Shown here piece by piece: positions 6,521 through 6,604 of a stretch of 6,604 nt of DNA (position 1 is the first letter of the stretch; the number at the start of each line of letters is the position of its first letter). Below the pieces are notes generated by a model that was given only the letters and a program-made list of their open reading frames with translations, made no database searches and was not told the DNA's origin. The position numbers and the translations under genes were made by a program. Source of the DNA: Planctomycetaceae bacterium (GTDB lineage Bacteria; Planctomycetota; Planctomycetia; Planctomycetales; Planctomycetaceae); the NCBI GenBank assembly GCA_027080405.1, contig JALWSL010000301.1:1-6604 (forward strand), read 5' to 3'.

Positions 6521-6604
6521 CGCATGCAAATATATTTGATGTTCGATTTCTTCCGTTTCGGCACAGTCAGCCTGATGCAGTGCCCTGCCCTGCTCTTTTC
6601 AGAC
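6521..6604. other. Right-edge stretch, no supportable gene
   Basis: A perfect 12-bp AT-rich palindrome, CAAATATATTTG (6527-6538), directly abuts an ATG at 6539. That ATG opens a 22-codon plus-strand frame running off the window (MFDFFRFGTVSL...). It has no ribosome binding site and is too short to judge. Confidence 0.3.

Noticed and set aside
6574..6600. Possible terminator, GCAG...CTGC followed by TCTTTT
   Set aside because: The stem is only four base pairs with a nine-base loop, too weak to support.

Overview
The window looks like a chromosomal segment from a Planctomycetota-type bacterium of moderate GC content (estimated by eye). This is an inference from gene content: a secreted type I sulfatase beside a large secreted (alpha/alpha)6-barrel glycosidase-like protein, and a long MFS-acyltransferase fusion. 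Sulfatase-rich genomes with such fusions are typical of marine planctomycetes. No rRNA, tRNA, CRISPR array, transposase or phage gene was seen.

Layout: (1) positions 1412 down to 1, minus strand, carry the 5' part of an LplT-like MFS transporter that continues without a break into the first motif of a PlsC-type acyltransferase; it is cut by the left edge. (2) 1413-1954 is an unusually long 542-bp gap without a convincing gene; it holds a 12-bp tandem repeat, a 7-bp-arm hairpin and a 14-bp perfect palindrome. (3) 4162 down to 1955, minus strand, encodes a 735-residue secreted protein that resembles six-hairpin glycosidases but that I cannot assign to a numbered GH family. (4) 4163-4505 is a divergent regulatory region with candidate promoters for both flanking genes, three copies of a CAAACCG box and an 11-bp tandem duplication. 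(5) 4506-5972, plus strand, encodes a 488-residue exported Cys-type S1 sulfatase with all core motifs intact. (6) 6110-6520, plus strand, encodes a 136-residue single-pass membrane protein of unknown function. (7) 6521-6604 has no supportable gene.

How the genes fit together: the divergent pair of secreted glycosidase-like protein and secreted sulfatase suggests a small locus for breaking down a sulfated polysaccharide, with the sulfatase removing sulfate esters and the glycosidase cutting the sugar chain. Sharing a 343-bp region with repeated candidate operator sites suggests co-regulation. The transporter-acyltransferase fusion is a separate membrane-lipid gene (lysophospholipid import and re-acylation) and probably has its own promoter. 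The small membrane protein may be co-transcribed with the sulfatase or independent. Nothing here clearly amounts to a new defence or mobile system; the most distinctive points are the unassigned glycosidase family and the repeat-rich divergent control region.
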